From Geomonas azotofigens (GTDB lineage: Bacteria > Desulfobacterota > Desulfuromonadia > Geobacterales > Geobacteraceae), in contig NZ_JAHLME010000007.1 in assembly GCF_018919395.1 (NCBI RefSeq), positions 124,001 to 188,000 of the forward strand: a stretch of DNA of 64,000 nt, in the 5' to 3' direction. The notes beneath the pieces were generated by a model. That model was not told the DNA's origin. It made no database searches and saw nothing but the letters and a program-made list of their open reading frames with translations. The translations under genes and the position numbers were made by a program. Below are positions 44,357 to 55,458 of the stretch, piece by piece (within the stretch, counting starts at the first letter, position 1; every line of letters begins with the position of its first letter).

Positions 44357-44647
44357 ATGTCAAAAGTAACTATCGTGGCGAAGCTGACGGCCAAGGACGA
44401 CTGCATTGAGGCGGTAAAAGCTGAAGTCATCAAGATGGTCGCGCCGACCCGACAGGAGAGCGGGTGCGTCGAATACCGCCTGCACCAGGACAGGTCCAAT
44501 CCGGCGGTCTTTGTTTTCTACGAGAACTGGAAGGACCAAGCCGCTTTCGAGGAGCACATGAACTCCCCGCACTTCAAGTCGTATGTCGCCGCAGTCGCCG
44601 ATCTGCTCAGTGACAAGACCGTCAACCAGATGAACGAGATCGTGTAG
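44357..44647 (+). CDS. Antibiotic biosynthesis monooxygenase (ABM) domain protein
   Basis: This 96-residue protein has the ABM ferredoxin-like fold signature: TIVAKLTAKDDCIEAVKAEV, ESGCVEYRLHQD, FVFYENWKDQAAFEEHMNSP and HFKSYV. Such dimers are small cofactor-free oxygenases or are of unknown function (YgiN-like quinol monooxygenase, LsrG). AAGGGGAC lies before the ATG. A strong terminator follows. Confidence 0.9.
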   Translation: MSKVTIVAKLTAKDDCIEAVKAEVIKMVAPTRQESGCVEYRLHQDRSNPAVFVFYENWKDQAAFEEHMNSPHFKSYVAAVADLLSDKTVNQMNEIV

Positions 44648-44706
44648 GGAGATGTGTTGAGCCGGCTGGATGCACGATCGGCCGCAACATTGCGGATGGC
44701 AACAAA

Positions 44707-44743
44707 GAAAAAGGCGTCTTCCCTCGAGGGGAGACGCCTTTTG
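44707..44743. terminator. Bidirectional terminator
   Basis: The arms aaaaggcgtcttcc and ggggagacgcctttt pair around ctcga with one mismatch, with A and T runs on the two sides. It serves the ABM gene and the convergent FMN-binding gene. Confidence 0.88.
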
Positions 44744-44766
44744 TCATGCGCGGGGAGAGTGGGGCG

Positions 44767-45189
44767 CTAGAGCTGGATGTACTCCTTCGGTTCGGTGTTG
44801 GTCGCCATGGTCCAGACGGTGGCGGTACCCTTCTTCAGCACGTACACGGCCAGCTGGTCGTAGCCTACCTTGTCGACCCATGGCTTTAAAAAGTCGCGCT
44901 TGTCGACGATCTCCTTTTTCAGGTCCAGGTCCTCCAGTGCCTCGACGGTCCCGGCGATGCGGACCTGGATCAGGTTCTCGAAGATGCCGTTGCTGAAACA
45001 GAGCTCGACCTTCGGATTCCTGGACAACTGGTGGTAAAGATCCTTGATCTTGCCGGTGTTGAAGACGATGCCGTTGTCATCGGCCCTGTAGAGAAGCATG
45101 CCGCGCACGTGCGGTGTATCGCCGTCGGTTGTCGCTATATGGAATATCGGATTGGAGTTCAAAAATTCCAGGATCTCTTGTTTGTTCAT
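44767..45189 (-). CDS. Pyridoxamine 5'-phosphate oxidase-like flavin-binding protein (140 aa)
   Basis: The protein fits the split-barrel FMN-binding group: FLNSNPIFHIATTDGDTPHVRGM, then IVFNTGKIKDLYHQLSRNPKVEL and a strand with VRIAGTVEAL. These small proteins bind FMN or F420, and their substrates are mostly unknown. The start at 45189 (MNKQEILEFL) follows AAGGAG by 7 bases; the frame upstream to 45267 has no site. A -10-like box (TATAAT, 45246-45241 on the minus strand) lies upstream. Confidence 0.87.
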   Translation of the reverse strand: MNKQEILEFLNSNPIFHIATTDGDTPHVRGMLLYRADDNGIVFNTGKIKDLYHQLSRNPKVELCFSNGIFENLIQVRIAGTVEALEDLDLKKEIVDKRDFLKPWVDKVGYDQLAVYVLKKGTATVWTMATNTEPKEYIQL

Positions 45190-45240
45190 AGGTCGCTCCT
45201 TCGAAGCCCGGTGATGTCGCTGGTTGCTGAGACAACGGAT

Positions 45241-45267
45241 ATTATACAACAAAGTTGAATGGTGCAA
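45241..45267 (-). promoter_or_regulatory. Possible promoter for the flavin-binding protein gene
   Basis: On the minus strand TTGCAC (45267-45262), 15 bases and a perfect TATAAT (45246-45241) lie about 50 bases before the ATG. The -10 box is ideal, the spacer is short. Confidence 0.45.
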
Positions 45268-45421
45268 GATGGCTCTCGTTTTAAAGTGTTAGCGATTGTC
45301 AATAAAATTTCCCGATGGCGGTAGTCATGAAGCGGCAATCCGGTAAAATGTTGGCCTGTATCGGCTTTCCTGTAGGCACATGGTGCAATCGGTCCCAGCA
45401 CAAGGGTACAGGAGGTTCCGC

Positions 45422-45781
45422 ATGAAAACAGCCATCGTTTTGCTCGCGTTACTGTTCGCCCTGCCGGCTCAGGCTCTGGACAAGGACAAGATCTCGCACT
45501 TCGGCGGCGGCGCGATCTTGGGGCTCACCACGGACACGGTGCTGTATCACGCCACCGACTTGGAGCGACCCAAGCGGATGGTGGCCGCCACGGGGCTCGC
45601 CATGATCCCGGGGTTCGCCATCGAGGTGGCGGACGAGTTTACCGGGACCCACTTCAGTTGGTATGATCTTCTTGCGGATGGCCTTGGATCGGTGACCGGC
45701 GTGGTGGCCGGCGAGCTCATCAACGGCAAACTGTGGGTAAAGGCATCAGCGCGGCAGGTGCAGTTGACCGGGCGTTGGTGA
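45422..45781 (+). CDS. Exported small protein of unknown function (119 aa)
   Basis: A signal peptide (residues 1-18, AIVLLALLFALPAQA) precedes a mature part of about 100 residues with KISHFGGGAILGL, an Ala/Gly-rich helical segment, and FSWYDLLADGLGSVTG, a pattern seen in YfiM-like periplasmic proteins with two weakly hydrophobic helices. The start at 45422 has AGGAGG 7-8 bases before it. Function is unknown. The tiny gene at 45798 follows closely. Confidence 0.75.
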   Translation: MKTAIVLLALLFALPAQALDKDKISHFGGGAILGLTTDTVLYHATDLERPKRMVAATGLAMIPGFAIEVADEFTGTHFSWYDLLADGLGSVTGVVAGELINGKLWVKASARQVQLTGRW

Positions 45782-45797
45782 TATCGAGGTGGGTGTC

Positions 45798-45971
45798 ATG
45801 AAAGAAGAACGCGATACAGATCCCGCGCAACGTTGGGTCGCCACCTTCACCTGGGAGGACAGGCTCATCGCCAGGTTTTTCCCCCGCTTCTTCAAGCGCT
45901 ATGCACCGGAGGAGGTCCAGCGGCAGTGGGAGTTGCTGGTGGCCCGCAAGCAGGAGCGCCGCAACCGCTGA
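45798..45971 (+). CDS. Small charged protein of unknown function (57 aa)
   Basis: I do not recognise this protein. It reads MKEERDTDPAQRWVATF at the start, followed by an aromatic and basic middle (FFPRFFKRYAPEE) and a helical basic C-terminus. GAGGTG lies 8-9 bases before the ATG at 45798. It is 16 bases after the exported protein gene and before a good terminator, so it is probably the second gene of that operon. Confidence 0.65.
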   Translation: MKEERDTDPAQRWVATFTWEDRLIARFFPRFFKRYAPEEVQRQWELLVARKQERRNR

Positions 45972-45993
45972 CGGTGCCGTCTCCGGCAACGGC

Positions 45994-46028
45994 AAAGGCC
46001 AAGCTGCCCGAGGCAGCCTGGCCTTTTT
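45994..46028 (+). terminator. Rho-independent terminator
   Basis: The arms aaaggccaagctgcc and ggcagcctggccttttt pair with one bulge or mismatch around a short cga loop, and the 3' arm ends in a T run. Confidence 0.85.
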
Positions 46029-46039
46029 GATTCGCACTT

Positions 46040-46085
46040 AAAAGGGGACAGGCTGCGTTTCCGAAAAAGTAGCCTGTCCCCTTTT
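46040..46085. repeat. Palindromic extragenic element, 15-bp perfect arms
   Basis: AAAAGGGGACAGGCT and AGCCTGTCCCCTTTT are perfect inverted arms around a 16-base loop. A degraded relative with GGGGACTGG lies at 55316-55352, so this seems a dispersed element. It could also act as a second terminator. Confidence 0.75.
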
Positions 46086-46128
46086 CCTGGCGTTTCGATT
46101 CGCGTCCCCACGAGTAGCATTGGGGGGA

Positions 46129-46593
46129 CTACTTCTGCTCTTTTTGTTCTTTCTGGTCGGTCGTCTCCTTCTTGTCCTTTTTCTCTTTCTTCTCCTTGGG
46201 GGGAGCCACTTCCAGCTCGTTGGTCACCTTCGCCTTGCCGACCACGCCGACAGCGGCCTTTTCCACCGTCTTCTTCTCGTCTTCGCTCTTCACCGGCCCC
46301 TTCAGGGTGACGTGGCCGTCCTTGGTGATGATCTTGACGTTGTGCGCCGTGATGGAGAGCGACTTGTCCTTCACCACGGTGCGACGGATCTGGCGGGTGA
46401 TCTCGCGGTCGGACTTGTTCTCCTTTTGCTGGTCGGCGGTCGCCCCCTTGTTCTCTTCCTTGTTCTTCTTGGTGTTGTCAGCCTTGGCGGCGTCTGCCTT
46501 GCCGGTGTCCTGTGCCGCCCACACCATGGGCGAGGCGCTGAGCGCGACTGCGGCTGACAGGGTTACGGCAACCATGAGAGTGATCTTTTTCAT
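46129..46593 (-). CDS. Exported BON-domain protein (154 aa)
   Basis: A signal peptide (residues 1-26, ending MVWAA) is followed by a charged linker rich in Lys, Asp and Ala, one BON domain (about 62-130, DREITRQIRRTVVKDKSLSI and GHVTLKGPVKSEDEKKTVEK), and a Lys/Glu tail. BON domains bind phospholipid or act in envelope stress (OsmY-like). It acts in the periplasm. The tail of KEKKEKKDKKE is low complexity. Confidence 0.88.
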   Translation of the reverse strand: MKKITLMVAVTLSAAVALSASPMVWAAQDTGKADAAKADNTKKNKEENKGATADQQKENKSDREITRQIRRTVVKDKSLSITAHNVKIITKDGHVTLKGPVKSEDEKKTVEKAAVGVVGKAKVTNELEVAPPKEKKEKKDKKETTDQKEQKEQK

Positions 46594-46813
46594 TGTCGAT
46601 GCTTCCTCCTTGATCGTGATATGAAGGGAAAACCCTTTTTGAATTAACAGAAATTAATATACTACAGGCGCGATGTCAATAGGGCGGCTTACAAAGAAAA
46701 GAGGAACGTACTAGTGCCAGTAAACCGCCTCGCCCTTTTGACTTCTGGAGCCTGTCGGATATCATTGAACTTTTCGGACAACCTTTGTAATCACCAGCCG
46801 AAGGAGAACGACC

Positions 46814-48883
46814 ATTTCCGCCACCGACGTCTCTCAGATCCGCAATATCGGCATCATCTCCCATATCGATGCGGGGAAAACTACTGTCACGGAGCGTATC
46901 CTCTTCTACAGCGGGGAGACGCACAAGATGGGCGAGGTGCATGACGGCCAGGCGGTCATGGACTGGATGCCGCAGGAGCAGGAACGCGGCATCACCATCA
47001 CGGCCAGCGCCACCTCCTGCCGATGGGGCGACTACCGGCTGAACCTCATCGACACGCCGGGGCACATCGACTTCACCATCGAGGTGGAGCGGAGCGTCCG
47101 GGTACTGGACGGGGCGGTGGCGATCTTCAGCGCGGTGGAGGGGGTGCAGCCCCAAAGCGAGCTGGTCTGGCGCCAGGCGGACCGCTACCGGGTGCCAAGG
47201 GTCTGCCTGATCAACAAGATGGACCGGCTGGGGGCGGATCACGCTCACGTGCTGGATCACATGGCGGAGCGCCTGGGGGCGCGGGCGGTGCTGCTCCAGC
47301 TTCCCATGGGGACAGAAACCGGTTTTTCCGGGGTGATCGACCTCATCGGTGAGGAGGCGCTCTCCTTTTCCGACCAGGACCTGGGGCGGACGGTGCTGCG
47401 TGGACCGGTGCCGCCCGAGTACGCGGAGGCGGTGCTGGGGGCGCGCATGCGTCTGACCGAGGCGGCCGCCGACTTCGACGACGAGGTGATGGCGGACTTC
47501 CTGGAGGGGCGCAACGTGGGCGCGCAGGCCCTGCAGCGGGCGCTGCGCAAGGGGACCCTTGGCTGCCAGATCTTCCCGGTGCTCCTTGGTTCCGCCCTGC
47601 GCAACAAGGGGGTGCAGCCGGTCCTTGACGCCGTCTGCCTGTACCTGCCGTCGCCGTTGGATCTTCCCGCCATGGTGGGGAGGCATCCCGGGACCGGGCA
47701 GGGGGAGAGTTTCAGCTGCGACCCCGCCCAGCCCCTGCGCGCGCTCGCCTTCAAGGTGATGGCGGAGGAGGGGAGGCGCCTCACCTACCTGCGCGTCTAC
47801 TCCGGCAGGGTGAAGGCCGGGGCCACCCTGTTGAACGCGAGCCGTGACAGCAACGAGCGCATCAGGCACCTGTTCCGGATGCACGCGCACAAACGGGAGG
47901 AGGTCGCCGAGGCGGTCGCGGGCGACATCGTCGCGGTTACCGGGTGCCAGTTCACCCTGACCGGGGACACCCTTTGCGACCCGGGGCATCCGCTGCTCCT
48001 CGAGGGGGTGAGCGTGCCGGAACCGGTGGTGTCGCTGGCCGTGGAGGCGAAGGGGGTGCAGGACCGGGCGCACCTGCTGGAGACGCTGGAGTACTTTCAA
48101 TGGGAAGACCCGACCTTTAGGGCGCACGAGGACCAGGAGACCGGCCAGACCATCCTGACGGGGATGGGGGAGCTGCACCTGGAGATCATCATCGACCGCC
48201 TGCGGCGCGAGTACGGGGTCCAGGTGAAGACGGGACGGCCGAGGGTGGTGTACCGCGAGGCGCTGCGGCGCGAGGTGACGCGGCGGGAGGTATTCCAGAC
48301 CCTGGGTGACAAGCGGCCGGAGCCCGCCGAGCTTTCGCTGCGCCTGGTGCCGCTGCCCCGGGGCGGGGGGATCAGGACGCTGCTCCCGGACCCGGCGCCA
48401 CCGGTCACTGCGGAGCTGCTCGCGGCCGCGCGGGAGAGCCTGCTGGACGCGTGCCGCGGCGGGTGCCTGACCGGGTACTCGCTCACCGACCTGGAGGTGC
48501 GGGTGCTGGAGGTCCCGGTGGAACCGGGCGCGCCGGCACCCTCGGAACAGGCGCTGCGGGGCGCCGCCCAGCGCGGCGTGGTGCTCGCGGCGCGCGAGGG
48601 AGCACCCTTCTTGTTGGAGCCGATCATGAGGCTGGAGCTGGAAACGCCGTCCGAGTACCTGGGGAAGGTGCTGGGGGGGCTGCAGCAGAAAAGGGGGCGG
48701 GTGGAGGGGCTGGACCGGCGCGGGGAACTCGAGCTGGTGAAGGCCACCGTTCCCTTGGCCGAGATGTTCGGCTACATGACCGAGCTGCGCAGCGCGACCA
48801 AGGGGCGGGGGAGCTACACCATGGCGTTCCAGGGCTTCGAGGAGGCCCCGGCGGAGGTGCAGGAGCGTTACGGGCTGCGCTAG
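46814..48883 (+). CDS. fusA: Elongation factor G paralogue, apparent AUU start (689 aa)
   Basis: All EF-G domains are present. The G domain has HIDAGKTT (G1), RGITITA (G2), DTPGH (G3) and NKMDR (G4). Domains II-V follow, with MGELHLEIIIDRLRREYGV in domain III and RGSYTMAFQGFEEAP in V. EF-G moves tRNA and mRNA on the ribosome; this is probably a second copy, since it stands alone and not with rpsL-rpsG-tuf. The frame is closed by TGA at 46766 and has no ATG, GTG or TTG before the P-loop. ATT at 46814 lies 7 bases after AAGGAG (46801-46806), so translation most likely begins at AUU. The first ATG in frame, at 46928, would delete the P-loop. Confidence 0.88.
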   Translation: MSATDVSQIRNIGIISHIDAGKTTVTERILFYSGETHKMGEVHDGQAVMDWMPQEQERGITITASATSCRWGDYRLNLIDTPGHIDFTIEVERSVRVLDGAVAIFSAVEGVQPQSELVWRQADRYRVPRVCLINKMDRLGADHAHVLDHMAERLGARAVLLQLPMGTETGFSGVIDLIGEEALSFSDQDLGRTVLRGPVPPEYAEAVLGARMRLTEAAADFDDEVMADFLEGRNVGAQALQRALRKGTLGCQIFPVLLGSALRNKGVQPVLDAVCLYLPSPLDLPAMVGRHPGTGQGESFSCDPAQPLRALAFKVMAEEGRRLTYLRVYSGRVKAGATLLNASRDSNERIRHLFRMHAHKREEVAEAVAGDIVAVTGCQFTLTGDTLCDPGHPLLLEGVSVPEPVVSLAVEAKGVQDRAHLLETLEYFQWEDPTFRAHEDQETGQTILTGMGELHLEIIIDRLRREYGVQVKTGRPRVVYREALRREVTRREVFQTLGDKRPEPAELSLRLVPLPRGGGIRTLLPDPAPPVTAELLAAARESLLDACRGGCLTGYSLTDLEVRVLEVPVEPGAPAPSEQALRGAAQRGVVLAAREGAPFLLEPIMRLELETPSEYLGKVLGGLQQKRGRVEGLDRRGELELVKATVPLAEMFGYMTELRSATKGRGSYTMAFQGFEEAPAEVQERYGLR

Positions 48884-48893
48884 CTGGGGTGGG

Positions 48894-51689
<2,796 letters not shown>

Positions 51690-51831
51690 GGGCATGTCTC
51701 CGCTACTGTTTTGGCGGTCAGGGGGGGATAGACACAGATAGGTTTATATCAGATAGTGCTGAATGTTCAATTGCGGGCGCATGAACCTGGGGTCTCGTAG
51801 ATAGTCAGACCGGCTGCCCGAAGTTTCCTTG

Positions 51832-51849
51832 TGACAGTGCCAGCTGTCA
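51832..51849. promoter_or_regulatory. Inverted repeat TGACAG-N6-CTGTCA
   Basis: A perfect 6-bp dyad with 6-bp spacer in the 316-base gap between the hybrid kinase and the small gene at 52006. It looks like an operator for a dimeric regulator. Nothing else is seen in this gap apart from the sigma-54-like promoter. Confidence 0.35.
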
Positions 51850-51944
51850 AAGTCCCGGCACTTGAGACGGAATTCTGTACCGCTGTCGCTTTTGTTGCAG
51901 GGCTGTGTTAGTGGCCAGCTGCGAAAGATCAGGGTGTTATGGCT

Positions 51945-51961
51945 TTGGCTACATTATTGCA
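51945..51961 (+). promoter_or_regulatory. Sigma-54-like promoter (-24/-12)
   Basis: TTGGCTACATTATTGCA has GG and GC separated by exactly 10 bases, and TTGCA at -12, as in the consensus TTGGCAC-N5-TTGCA. Transcription would start about 13 bases later, 30 bases before the GTG of the 60-residue gene. Confidence 0.5.
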
Positions 51962-52005
51962 AGCACATGACGGCCTGCTTATATTGTCTAGAAAGGAGCA
52001 ACCAC

Positions 52006-52188
52006 GTGTACTTGATGCTCAAATCCTCTCCCGACCGCAGGGAGAACCGCCACCCCAAACAACAGCCCCAACTGGACCGTAACGCCAACCTCGTCGCCGG
52101 GAACGACCAGAGGATGCCGCTGCCTCCCCGTCAGGTGCGCCTCTTGATCGGCGAAGGGCTTTTCTGCCAGGACGCGCCGCTGTTGTGA
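52006..52188 (+). CDS. Small basic protein of unknown function (60 aa)
   Basis: The start is a GTG at 52006, 7 bases after AAGGAG, and the codons have GC-rich third positions, so the gene is probably real. The protein (MYLMLKSSPDRRENRHPK at the start) is basic and rich in Pro, Gln, Asn and Arg, likely disordered in the first half, and ends LLIGEGLFCQDAPLL. I recognise no family. A sigma-54-like promoter lies upstream, and a terminator-like hairpin follows. Confidence 0.55.
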   Translation: MYLMLKSSPDRRENRHPKQQPQLDRNANLVAGNDQRMPLPPRQVRLLIGEGLFCQDAPLL

Positions 52189-52189
52189 G

Positions 52190-52224
52190 GAGCACCCCTT
52201 CGCGCTGGCGCGGAGGGTGTTTTT
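52190..52224 (+). terminator. Probable terminator after the 60-aa gene
   Basis: Imperfect arms caccccttcgcg and cgcggagggtg around a ctgg loop are followed by TTTTT. Confidence 0.65.
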
Positions 52225-52272
52225 CTGCCACAATGTCTCCCGCCCCCACGGCGGGGCATAGGGAGGTTTACC

Positions 52273-53229
52273 ATGTCCGGATCCGGCGCACCCATCAAGA
52301 TAGGCGTCAGCTCCTGCCTGTTGGGGGAGAAGGTACGCTATGACGGCGGCCACAAGCACGACCCCTACCTCACCGGGGTGCTCGGGAGGTTCTTCAGCTT
52401 CGTGCCGGTCTGCCCCGAGGTGGAGTGCGGCATGACCACGCCGCGCGAGGCGATGCGCCTGGAGGGGGACCCGGAGCAGCCGCGGCTCATGACCCACCGG
52501 ACGCGCGTCGACAAGACCGAGCAGATGCTCGCGTTCTGCCGGGCCAAGGTGGAGCAGTTGGCGTACGAGGACCTCTGCGGCTTCGTCTTCAAGAAGGGAT
52601 CCCCCTCGTCGGGGCTGTTCCGGGTCAAGGTGTACCGGGAGGGGATGCCCCCGGTAAGCGGCAGCGGCCTCTTCGCCGCGGCGGTGGCGCGGCGCTTCCC
52701 GCAGCTCCCCATGGAGGAGGAGGGGAGGCTGAACGACCCCGTGCTCCGGGAGAACTTCATCGAGCGGGTCTTCGCCTTCCGACGCTGGAAGGACTTTCTC
52801 GCCGAGGAGCCTGACCTGGGCAAGCTGGTGCAGTTTCACACCTGTCAGAAGCTCCTGATCATGTCGCACAGCACCCAGCTCTACCGCGAGCTCGGGGCGC
52901 TGGTGGCGAAGGGCAGGGAACTCCCGCTCGCCGAACTCCTGGAGCGTTACCAGGAGCTCTACATGAAGGCTCTGGAGCTGCACGCCACCGCCAAGAAGCA
53001 GACCAACGTGCTGATGCACATCATGGGGTATTTCAAAAAGCAGCTATCGGCGGAGGAGAAGCAGGAGCTCCTGCAGCTGATCGGCCAGTACCACGACGGC
53101 CTGGTGCCGCTGGTGGTCCCCGTCACCCTGCTCAGACACTACGTCGGGAAGTACCATGAGGAGTATCTTCGGCAGCAGGTCTACCTCGCCCCCCACCCGG
53201 CGGAGCTTATGTTGCGCAACCACGTCTAG
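52273..53229 (+). CDS. DUF523-DUF1722 protein (YbgA-like, 318 aa)
   Basis: Residues 8-155 form a DUF523 domain (IGVSSCLLGEKVRYDGGHK, PEVECGM with Cys residues, and FKKGSPSSG). Residues 190-305 form a DUF1722 domain (FHTCQKLLIMSHST, HIMGYFKKQLSAEEK). The fusion is widespread, and the DUF523 cysteines suggest metal or sulfur chemistry. In some genomes the gene is next to phrB photolyase; here it is not. GGGAGG precedes the ATG. Function is unknown. Confidence 0.92.
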   Translation: MSGSGAPIKIGVSSCLLGEKVRYDGGHKHDPYLTGVLGRFFSFVPVCPEVECGMTTPREAMRLEGDPEQPRLMTHRTRVDKTEQMLAFCRAKVEQLAYEDLCGFVFKKGSPSSGLFRVKVYREGMPPVSGSGLFAAAVARRFPQLPMEEEGRLNDPVLRENFIERVFAFRRWKDFLAEEPDLGKLVQFHTCQKLLIMSHSTQLYRELGALVAKGRELPLAELLERYQELYMKALELHATAKKQTNVLMHIMGYFKKQLSAEEKQELLQLIGQYHDGLVPLVVPVTLLRHYVGKYHEEYLRQQVYLAPHPAELMLRNHV

Positions 53230-53334
53230 CCGCTTCAGGCCCGTCATCCCGAAACCCGCCTATTAGATTTTCTCTATCCCGGCGCGCCCTCTTCGGCTAT
53301 AGTTTGCCAATTCCGCAACTGCAGAGGTGCCCGT

Positions 53335-55317
53335 ATGGAAGCGACACGCGAGATCTACTGGAACGTCAACCACTCCCTGATCTGGGTCATGTACCTGTTC
53401 GCCTTCCTCGCCGTGGGCGCGTGCGTCTGGGGGTTCCGGTCGCGGCTGCCGCTGTACCGGCAGGGGAAGCCCCTGGAGCGGCTGGACCAGTTATCGCTGC
53501 GCCTGAAGCTCATGGTGCGCGGCGCCCTGACCCAGGCCAAGGTGCTCCGGGTCCAGGTGCCGGGGACGCTGCACGCCTTCTTCTTCTGGGGCTTTCTGCT
53601 CCTTTTCATCGGCACGCTGCTCATCATGCTGCAGGTGGACTTCACCGCGCCGCTGGCGGGGTGGACCTTCCTGAAGGGGACCTTCTACAAGGCCTACTCC
53701 CTCACCCTCGACCTGGCCGGCATCATCGCCATCCTCATGCTGGGCGGGCTCTTCGTGCGCCGCTTCCTGGTGCGCCCCCCGGCGCTCCCCACCAAGAGGG
53801 ACGATTACCTGGCCCATGCGCTCCTCTTCACCATCCTCGTCACCGGTTTCGTGGTCGAGTCGCTGCGCATGGCCGCCACCGAGGTGCACCAGAACCCGGA
53901 GCTGGCCCGGCTCTCCCCCGGCGGGCTGCTGCTCACTCCCCTGTTCGCCGGGATGGACACGGCCGCCATCTCCGCTACCCACAAGGCGCTGTGGTGGCTG
54001 CACTTCTTCCTGGCCATGGCGTTCATCGTCGCCATCCCCTTCACCAAGCTGCGGCACCTGTTCACCGACCCGGCCAACTACCTGTTCACCGACCTGCGCC
54101 CCAAGGGGGCCATCGCCACCATCGATCTCGAGGACGAGAGCGCGGAGCAGTACGGCGCCGCCAAGGCCACCGACCTCGCCTGGAAGGACATCTACGACGC
54201 CGACGCCTGCACGCTGTGCAAGCGCTGCCAGGACCGCTGCCCCGCCTGGAACACGGAGAAGCCGCTCTCGCCGATGCGGGTGGTGCAGCAGGTGGGGGAG
54301 ATGGCGCTCAACGAGCCGCAGGGGGATCTCTGCCGCTACGTGACCGAGGAGGTGCTCTGGGACTGCACCACCTGCCGCGCCTGCCAGGAGATCTGCCCGG
54401 TCGACATCGAGCACGTCAACAAGATCCTCGAGATGCGCCGAAACCTCGCCCTCATGGAGGGGAAGTTCCCCGGCGACGAGGTGCGTACCGCCGTGGCCAA
54501 CTACGAGGTGAACGGCAACCCCTTCGGGCTCGCCTGGGCCGAGCGCGGCGCCTGGGCCGAGGGGCTGGACGTCGTCACCCTGGAGAGCGGCGAGCCCTTT
54601 GACGTCATGTACTTCGTGGGGTGCTACGCCTCCTTCGACCGCAGGAACAAGGAGGTCGCCAAGGCCTTCGCCAAGATCTGCTCCGCGGCGGGCGTAAGGC
54701 TCGGCATCCTGGGCAAGGAGGAGAAGTGCTGCGGGGAGCCGCCGCGCAAGCTGGGCAACGAGTACCTGTACCAGACCATGGCCCAGGAGAACATCGAGCG
54801 CATCAAGGGGTACGGCGTGCAAAGCATCGTCACCACCTGCCCGCACTGCTTCAACACGCTGGCGCGCGACTACCGCGAGCTCGGCCTGGAGGTGCCGGTG
54901 CGCCATTACACGACCTTCCTGGCGGAACTGGTGGAGGAGGGGCGCCTGAAGCTGAACCCCGGCGAGGGGTTCGACTGCACCTACCACGACTCCTGCTACA
55001 TCGGCCGCTACGCCGACATCTTCGAGCCGCCGCGCGAGATCCTGCAGCGCCTGGGGGGCACCATCGCGGAGATGGACCGCAACCGCTTGGAGAGCTTCTG
55101 CTGCGGCGGGGGAGGGGGGCGCATCCTGGCCGAGGAGAAGGTCGGCACCCGCATCAGCGCGGCCCGGGTGCAGATGGCGGGCGAGACCGGCGCACCCATG
55201 CTGGTCTCCAACTGCCCGTTCTGCCTGACCATGTTCGAGGACGGCATCAAGACCGGCGGTCTGGAAGGGAACCTGGCGGCGCGCGACCTGGCCGAACTGG
55301 TGGCGGCGCGGCTGTAA
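53335..55317 (+). CDS. Membrane-anchored HdrD-like Fe-S oxidoreductase (660 aa)
   Basis: The N-terminal 250 residues hold about five or six transmembrane helices of the nitrate-reductase gamma (cytochrome b) type. Two 4Fe-4S motifs follow near residues 292-350: CTLCKRCQDRCP and CTTCRACQEICPVD. The C-terminal half has two CCG domains, with CCGEPPRKLG, CPHCFNTL, FCCGGGGGRI and CPFCLTMF. This layout is that of the HdrD/GlpC-like proteins proposed to pass electrons from electron-transfer flavoprotein to menaquinone in Geobacter and syntrophs (EMO-type). No etfAB is adjacent, so that role is an inference. AGAGGTG lies 6 bases before the ATG. Confidence 0.9.
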   Translation: MEATREIYWNVNHSLIWVMYLFAFLAVGACVWGFRSRLPLYRQGKPLERLDQLSLRLKLMVRGALTQAKVLRVQVPGTLHAFFFWGFLLLFIGTLLIMLQVDFTAPLAGWTFLKGTFYKAYSLTLDLAGIIAILMLGGLFVRRFLVRPPALPTKRDDYLAHALLFTILVTGFVVESLRMAATEVHQNPELARLSPGGLLLTPLFAGMDTAAISATHKALWWLHFFLAMAFIVAIPFTKLRHLFTDPANYLFTDLRPKGAIATIDLEDESAEQYGAAKATDLAWKDIYDADACTLCKRCQDRCPAWNTEKPLSPMRVVQQVGEMALNEPQGDLCRYVTEEVLWDCTTCRACQEICPVDIEHVNKILEMRRNLALMEGKFPGDEVRTAVANYEVNGNPFGLAWAERGAWAEGLDVVTLESGEPFDVMYFVGCYASFDRRNKEVAKAFAKICSAAGVRLGILGKEEKCCGEPPRKLGNEYLYQTMAQENIERIKGYGVQSIVTTCPHCFNTLARDYRELGLEVPVRHYTTFLAELVEEGRLKLNPGEGFDCTYHDSCYIGRYADIFEPPREILQRLGGTIAEMDRNRLESFCCGGGGGRILAEEKVGTRISAARVQMAGETGAPMLVSNCPFCLTMFEDGIKTGGLEGNLAARDLAELVAARL

Positions 55318-55352
55318 AGGGGACTGGCTCCGAAGGTACCGGTCCCACCCTC
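55316..55352. repeat. Degraded copy of the GGGGACAGG-type hairpin
   Basis: AAAGGGGACTGGCTCC followed by CCGGTCCC forms an imperfect hairpin right after the stop of the oxidoreductase gene. It resembles the left arm of 46040-46085 and may serve as a weak terminator. Confidence 0.5.
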
Positions 55353-55458
55353 TCATGAGCTTCATTGACTTGTGTGCTTCATGCGTGCGATAGTGTGGTG
55401 GGTCTCCCCGTCGCCAGCGGCAGCGGGAGCCCGCATCCCCAGCTTTAAGGATGGAGCA

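Noticed and set aside
44670-44996. A 108-codon plus-strand frame after the ABM gene
   Set aside because: It runs through a strong terminator and is antisense to the flavin-binding protein gene; composition is typical of a shadow frame.
46928-48883. Start of the EF-G paralogue at the ATG at 46928
   Set aside because: It would remove the HIDAGKTT P-loop, which is clearly encoded in frame upstream; no ribosome binding site precedes this ATG.
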